Shown here piece after piece: positions 59,551 through 64,000 of a stretch of 64,000 nt of DNA. The stretch is taken from assembly GCF_000002235.5 (NCBI RefSeq), contig NW_022145604.1, positions 2,320,339 through 2,384,338 of the forward strand. Direction: 5' to 3'. The number at the start of each line of letters is the position of its first letter. Position 1 is the stretch's first letter. The notes under the pieces are model-generated. The model was not told the origin of the DNA and searched no databases. It worked only from the letters and a program-made list of their open reading frames with translations. This DNA comes from Strongylocentrotus purpuratus (Eukaryota; Echinodermata; Echinoidea; Camarodonta; Strongylocentrotidae). The position numbers and the translations under genes are program-made.

Positions 59551-62500
59551 CTACGAAGACGCATTTTTACATATTTCTATGATTTCAAAATCATTACTTA
59601 TCAGACTCCTTTCTCCGTCATCGCTCTTCGTTATCAACGATCTCAGTATTTCCGTGGTCGCTTCTGAGACGTCCTCCGGAACTGTTTTGCAAAAGTAGGC
59701 TCCCTGCGTTAAAAAATCCATCAGTTTAGGACCAACATCGGACCCGACGTCGAATACAGACGTGACGTCGATGACGGCTGGAAATGGGATGACGCGAAGT
59801 CGACGTTGATTCGCACGATGAGCAGCATCTCGAATAAGACGTCCCGGTGACATGTGGGAAGGTTTGGACAACCATGGTAACTGACGGGCGAACTCTGAGG
59901 TCTTGTTCTCTCCTAAAGAATCGAAAATGTAACAGTTAAAAATTTAGTGCTACTGTTCTCGATGCTCTCAAGAAAGTCAAAGAGGGGGGGGGGGGGGGGG
60001 GGCGCCACAAGTAAAATAAAAATCGTGACAAAAATTGTCATCACATTTTGAAGTGCTCCTTTTTTCTAAAATTCTAGGTCTGAAATTGCTACCGGTGGCA
60101 CTTCCAGAGATACATTATTAATGTTTTTTTTCTATGCAAAATTGTGTTGACGTGGGGGGGGGGGGGTGAGGGGTGGGGCACATGTAACCTCTCCCATGCC
60201 CCCATCCCTGGATCGGCCAATGTTCGGAGTGTCATTAATTAAAGAGAATTAATATAAGATCTGTTTGCTGGGATTAGCCTCTATCGTCTATATCCGAGAG
60301 ATCTGACTCAAGATCGAATCAGTATCGCTTTAGGCCAAATATTTAAAAAAAAAACCTGTTTAGCGTCCTGTTCTTTCGAAAAATAGTAAGGAGGAGGCCT
60401 TTTTTTTTTTTTCTTCTTCTTTCAAAATGGCCGCTCAAAATGGCCGCTCGGTACATTTCCCTGACATTCGGGCTATTTTTCAAGATGGCCGCCGATATTT
60501 TTTTTATTTAAAAAAAAAAAATCAGAAATAGATCCATTTTAGCAGTGTTTTTCATGTTTTGTTTTGTTTTTGTTTTTTTTAATTAAAAAAAAAAAAATCA
60601 ACAACAAAAAAGAATAGGAGGCGGCCCCAAAAAAGGAAGCGGGCGGGGACGCTTAACATGTATATTTTTTTACATGGCCTTAGACCGGACAGCTACCGAC
60701 TAAAGCAAATCACATCTCCTACAAAATTATATATCATATTAGTACACAATAGCTGCATAAACCCTATGCATAACAGAGCTAAACCATTATATGGTCACTG
60801 ACACTGCTGACCCGTAGTACTTAAATATCGGAATAAGGAAGGAAAGAAACAAAGGAAGCTTTTACCAGATTTGTGAACGAGAAGACTCACGCCCCCATCG
60901 GTCAAGGACGCTAGCAGACGGTCCATTGTAATTCCGACATCCTTTAGATAGTATGCAGTATGGACCATGCTGATGAAGTCAAACCCAGGAGAGTCCTTTC
61001 AACAAAAATAAAAAATAAAATCAGGTTTTATTCAGTGGTTCTTAATATCTCATATATGCTAGAGATAGTATGTAGTTTGAACAATACACTCCAACCTACA
61101 ATAATTCTGTCAAGAAATGTTCAAAGGTACTACAGTGTATTTAGTGATTCAAAATATTTTTTACGGACAGTATGCAGTATAAAACACTGATTATAATAAT
61201 AATACTGATAATGGTGCGTTCGTGTATAGCGCTCGTGTCTGTCAGACTTGACACTCCGGGCGCTCCACATTATTACCCCAGCTTGAGCACAGCTGCCATG
61301 TTTGCGCTCTAGCATTTCCATGAATTCATTCCTGTCAGGTTCCCATTTACATCACCTGGGTCGAGTGAGGCAAATGAAGATTAATGTCTTGCGAAAAGGA
61401 CATTAGTGCCGCGGCGGAACTCGAACAGTTGACCATGCGATTCACAGTCCGGGGACGTTTCCGGCACTCGACCACTCGACCACGGTATAAGTATTGTATT
61501 CCAAATTAATATACTTACTTAGTGGTTCGTAATATCAAAGTACCTCACATATTTTCTGTAACTTGGATTTGGTCGATAAGTTCTATATCACTTCCTTTAA
61601 AATCATATATGTTTTAAAATAAATAAAACCATCGGCGTACATCGACGAGTGGTTTTAGCAGGGGGTAACGTATTTTCCCCGAATATTCACTTTCTAGTTG
61701 CGACGGAGAAAATAATGATGACTTTATCAGAGTGGAAACCTCATTGTATCCGTCATCAAAGTGTACGAAGATAAACAACTTTCAAACGGTTGCTTAACAT
61801 AAGTTAATTTCTAATTTCTCAGGGATTAGTGGTGCTGCAGCCTCTTAGCCCCCACCTCATACACCTATATTAACAACTTTAGAAACAAGAGTTGATAAGT
61901 TTCGTACCTCAGACGTCTTCCAGTATTCTTCAATGGTCGTGTTCCGCCAGTCAAAGACAACCCGTGAGAGGGAAGAACTCTTCTCAACAGATTGTTTGAA
62001 GTCATTGAATGCAGGTTGATCTGGCTCGACCACTGTATAGTGGATCTTTGTAAAATGGCGGAGAAATTTCTCCAACATCATTAAATCCGGTCTACCTGTT
62101 ACATCGTGAAAGAAGAAAAAGAAAATACAGTTATATATATCACACTATCTCGGCGATTGCATTGGGATTATAAATCTCGGATACCTCAGTAGTGAGTATT
62201 ATATCCCTCATGTATAGTTGTTTGCATTGCGATTGTACAGAGCACGAAAAAGGTATAGATAAGTACTATCTACCTGAGATAGTACTTATTGTAAATTAAT
62301 TTTTTGCTGCTACCCCAACACTTGCCCACCCTTGCCTATTGAATACGCATAGCAAAGTAGGTTACGCGAAATGTCAAAGTCAATGTCAATGTCAAATGAG
62401 CGCGCATCGACTGTATTACATGTATGCATGTTGCGCTTTGTAAAATCTAGCTGAAGCTAAACTGTCTGCAGAATCAGTTCTTATTATTATGTAAAATTCA

Positions 62501-63769
62501 CTTTAAATAGACCTTATTGCCGATGTGGGATATAAAACAAATATTAACCTCCTTTACTCGGGCAATGGATACAAACTATCATCGCCTCGGTGATAGTTTG
62601 CACCATTACCCTCGTAGTCGATTAATATTTGCTTACTAACTTTAAACTGTCAAATTAATGTTCGATCATCAAATCACTAGAAACTCGAAACAGTCTGAAT
62701 GTCTCTGTTTTCCGTTCCGTATCATATTCTAACGCTCATGCTTTTCTCATAAATCACGTACACCACTTTAAACGTTCAATTTCTTATTCCTAGTGTAAAA
62801 AAATGATCAACGGGTCTTGTGAAGTACGAACGAATTATAATCAATTGTACTTTTATCATACTAATCATTGTATCTATCTGTAACATAAAAACAATCGTAA
62901 ATCGGTGTACTATGAAGTTATAATTAATCGAAGAAAATACGATTAATCTGAAGGAGATAACGATTAAGTTAGAGGAGACATTATTCATTTAAATTTGTAT
63001 GATGCAGTGCTCTGGTTATGTCTGCACGCAGTTATTTACTTATTATCAAACCCGATATTTTACAGGTTAAAGGATGGTAATATCACCAGCTGTGAGCCAA
63101 AAGTACGCTAACACTCTGAGGCGCTGAAAAAGTATGACTTTAAAGGAAATTCAACCCTGATAACAAACTTTGAAAGTTTGAATGAAATCGGACAAAAATG
63201 AGGAAGTAATGAATTTTTGAAAGTTATAGGTATACCTGTTATAGGCTCTTCAAATTGGCTGAATTGGTTTATATCTCTGTGATGTTGTGGCGGACAACTC
63301 TCCCATTTTTTTTCCCAACACGCACATAATCTCTCTAAAACAAAAATGTTTGACTCGGGGAAAGTATTTTCTTTGTAGAAGATCTGCCATAATACACTCT
63401 CGATAATTTATTTCTAGTAGTGGCCCGGGTGAAGGCATTTTGGAGAAAAACAGAAAATAGTGATATTTTGCGTACATAATTATTTTAAACATTCAGGACT
63501 TTCTCATCATCGGTCGGATTCATGTCAAGTGTCAGTTTCCTACCATTGCCTGTGCCGATCCCTAGCAAACGCAGCTCGCTTTCGGTCGAGAAAGACTCCT
63601 TCATCTTCATCACGACCTCCTCCTCGAAGTCGGTTTCGAACCAACGTTCGAGTTTGGTAACGCCGTCGTTATTGGGTAAGAAAGCCGTGTCGAAGACGTC
63701 TTGGAATCTCTCGGAGTCGCTCACAAAGTCCCTCAATCCGGGGATGGAGGATGGTAGCTGTGTTTCCAT
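59551..63769 (-). CDS. HNMT: Histamine N-methyltransferase-like SAM enzyme
   Basis: Cytosolic class I SAM-dependent N-methyltransferase. Minus-strand exons in order: 63769-63544, 62095-61908, 60995-60866, 59912-59551, total 906 bp, 301 residues plus stop (human HNMT is 292). Phases 1, 0, 1 all fit. Motif I is LLGIGTGNGRPDL, where human HNMT has ILSIGGGAGEIDL. The acidic SAM ligand sits in YTVVEPD, followed by RVVFDWRNTTIEEY. DFISMVHTAYYLKD matches the HNMT block DFIHMIQMLYYVKD. The end retains an Asn near the position of human N283 (ISNDFEII). The start METQLPSS is chosen because the HNMT N-terminus begins about there; an in-frame ATG 27 codons upstream (63850) gives a non-conserved leader and is less likely. 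Two histamine contacts look replaced, so the substrate may differ. Confidence 0.9.
60355..60665. repeat. Possible inverted-repeat element with YY1-like sites
   Basis: GTTTAGCGTCC on the left and, reversed, GTTAAGCGTCC on the right are about 300 bp apart. The interior has three copies of the YY1-type word CAARATGGCCGC (60423, 60435 and 60481) and A/T runs. Lies in intron 3 of the HNMT-like gene. Confidence 0.4.
61195..61488 (-). mobile_element. tRNA-derived SINE (type 2), second full-length copy
   Basis: Minus-strand head GTGGTCGAGTGGTCGAGTG and GTTCGAGTTCCGC, core CACTCGACCCAGGTGATG with AAATGGGAACC, end GCGCTATACACGAACGC. Inserted in intron 2 of the HNMT-like gene. Confidence 0.75.
63136..63300. 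repeat. Half of a TTAA-type dispersed element
   Basis: TTTAAAGGAAATTCAACCC resembles the ends of the TTAA-flanked elements elsewhere in the window, and ACTTTGAAAGTTTGAATG follows. No matching right end was found, so it is either truncated or a different repeat. In intron 1 of the HNMT-like gene. Confidence 0.35.
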
Positions 63770-64000
63770 TACAATGAGGTGTCTACTTACAGTTACTATA
63801 GCCTTTCTGTAGTTGTAGGAAGACAAAAAATACGATAAAAACGTTATCAATGTAACCAGCGTCCAAATGAAATATGAGACAAGGGTAGTGCATTATAAAC
63901 AAGGGCAGAAAATATTTCTTTCTGTGTAGAAGTGTTATAGGGGGAAAAAAAATCATCTCTCTTGATTGTCAGCAATATCATGTTCCACAACACCCCCGGC
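63770..64000. other. 5' flank of the HNMT-like gene
   Basis: Contains an in-frame upstream ATG (63850) with a non-conserved 27-codon extension, likely 5' UTR or promoter. No TATA box or other named motif was recognised. The window ends here. Confidence 0.4.

Overview
This window looks like invertebrate deuterostome DNA, most likely from a sea urchin or close echinoderm. The reasons are spliced genes with long repeat-rich introns, vertebrate-like orthologues, frequent TACATGTA octamers, tRNA-derived SINEs, and many short inverted-repeat DNA elements, some flanked by TTAA. The species call is inference. No prokaryotic features, CRISPR arrays or viral elements were seen.

Three protein genes can be built exon by exon, with reading phase kept across every junction unless stated. 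(1) About 10.3-38.9 kb, plus strand: the C-terminal part of a golgin-245 (GOLGA4) orthologue. It has fifteen exons totalling 1905 codons, one of them 3.87 kb long, and ends in a GRIP domain. Two different C-terminal endings lie downstream. Its 5' exons were not found and are probably left of the window. (2) 43.3-58.0 kb, plus strand: a complete 14-exon, 657-residue angiotensin-converting-enzyme family peptidase (M2). It has a signal peptide, an HELGH zinc site, ACE2-type residues at the substrate carboxylate site, and a short hydrophobic C-terminus that suggests a GPI anchor. (3) 63.8-59.6 kb, minus strand: a complete 4-exon, 301-residue histamine N-methyltransferase-like enzyme, tail to tail with the peptidase gene. 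The three genes share no obvious pathway: Golgi tethering, extracellular peptide processing and small-amine methylation.

The rest is introns and intergenic DNA. It holds two kinds of SINE, two LINE fragments, at least five families of short inverted-repeat (MITE-like) elements, foldback elements, two minisatellites, and long GA/CT, TCC, GGT and poly-G tracts.

The most notable observations are: (a) partial intronic copies ('echoes') of at least four exons; the clearest differs from its parent only at synonymous sites plus a destroyed splice donor; (b) the ACE/ACE2 mosaic active site; (c) alternative endings of the golgin, including a 56-nt exon that sets the frame for a 112-codon terminal exon; (d) loss of the histamine-contacting residues in the HNMT-like enzyme.
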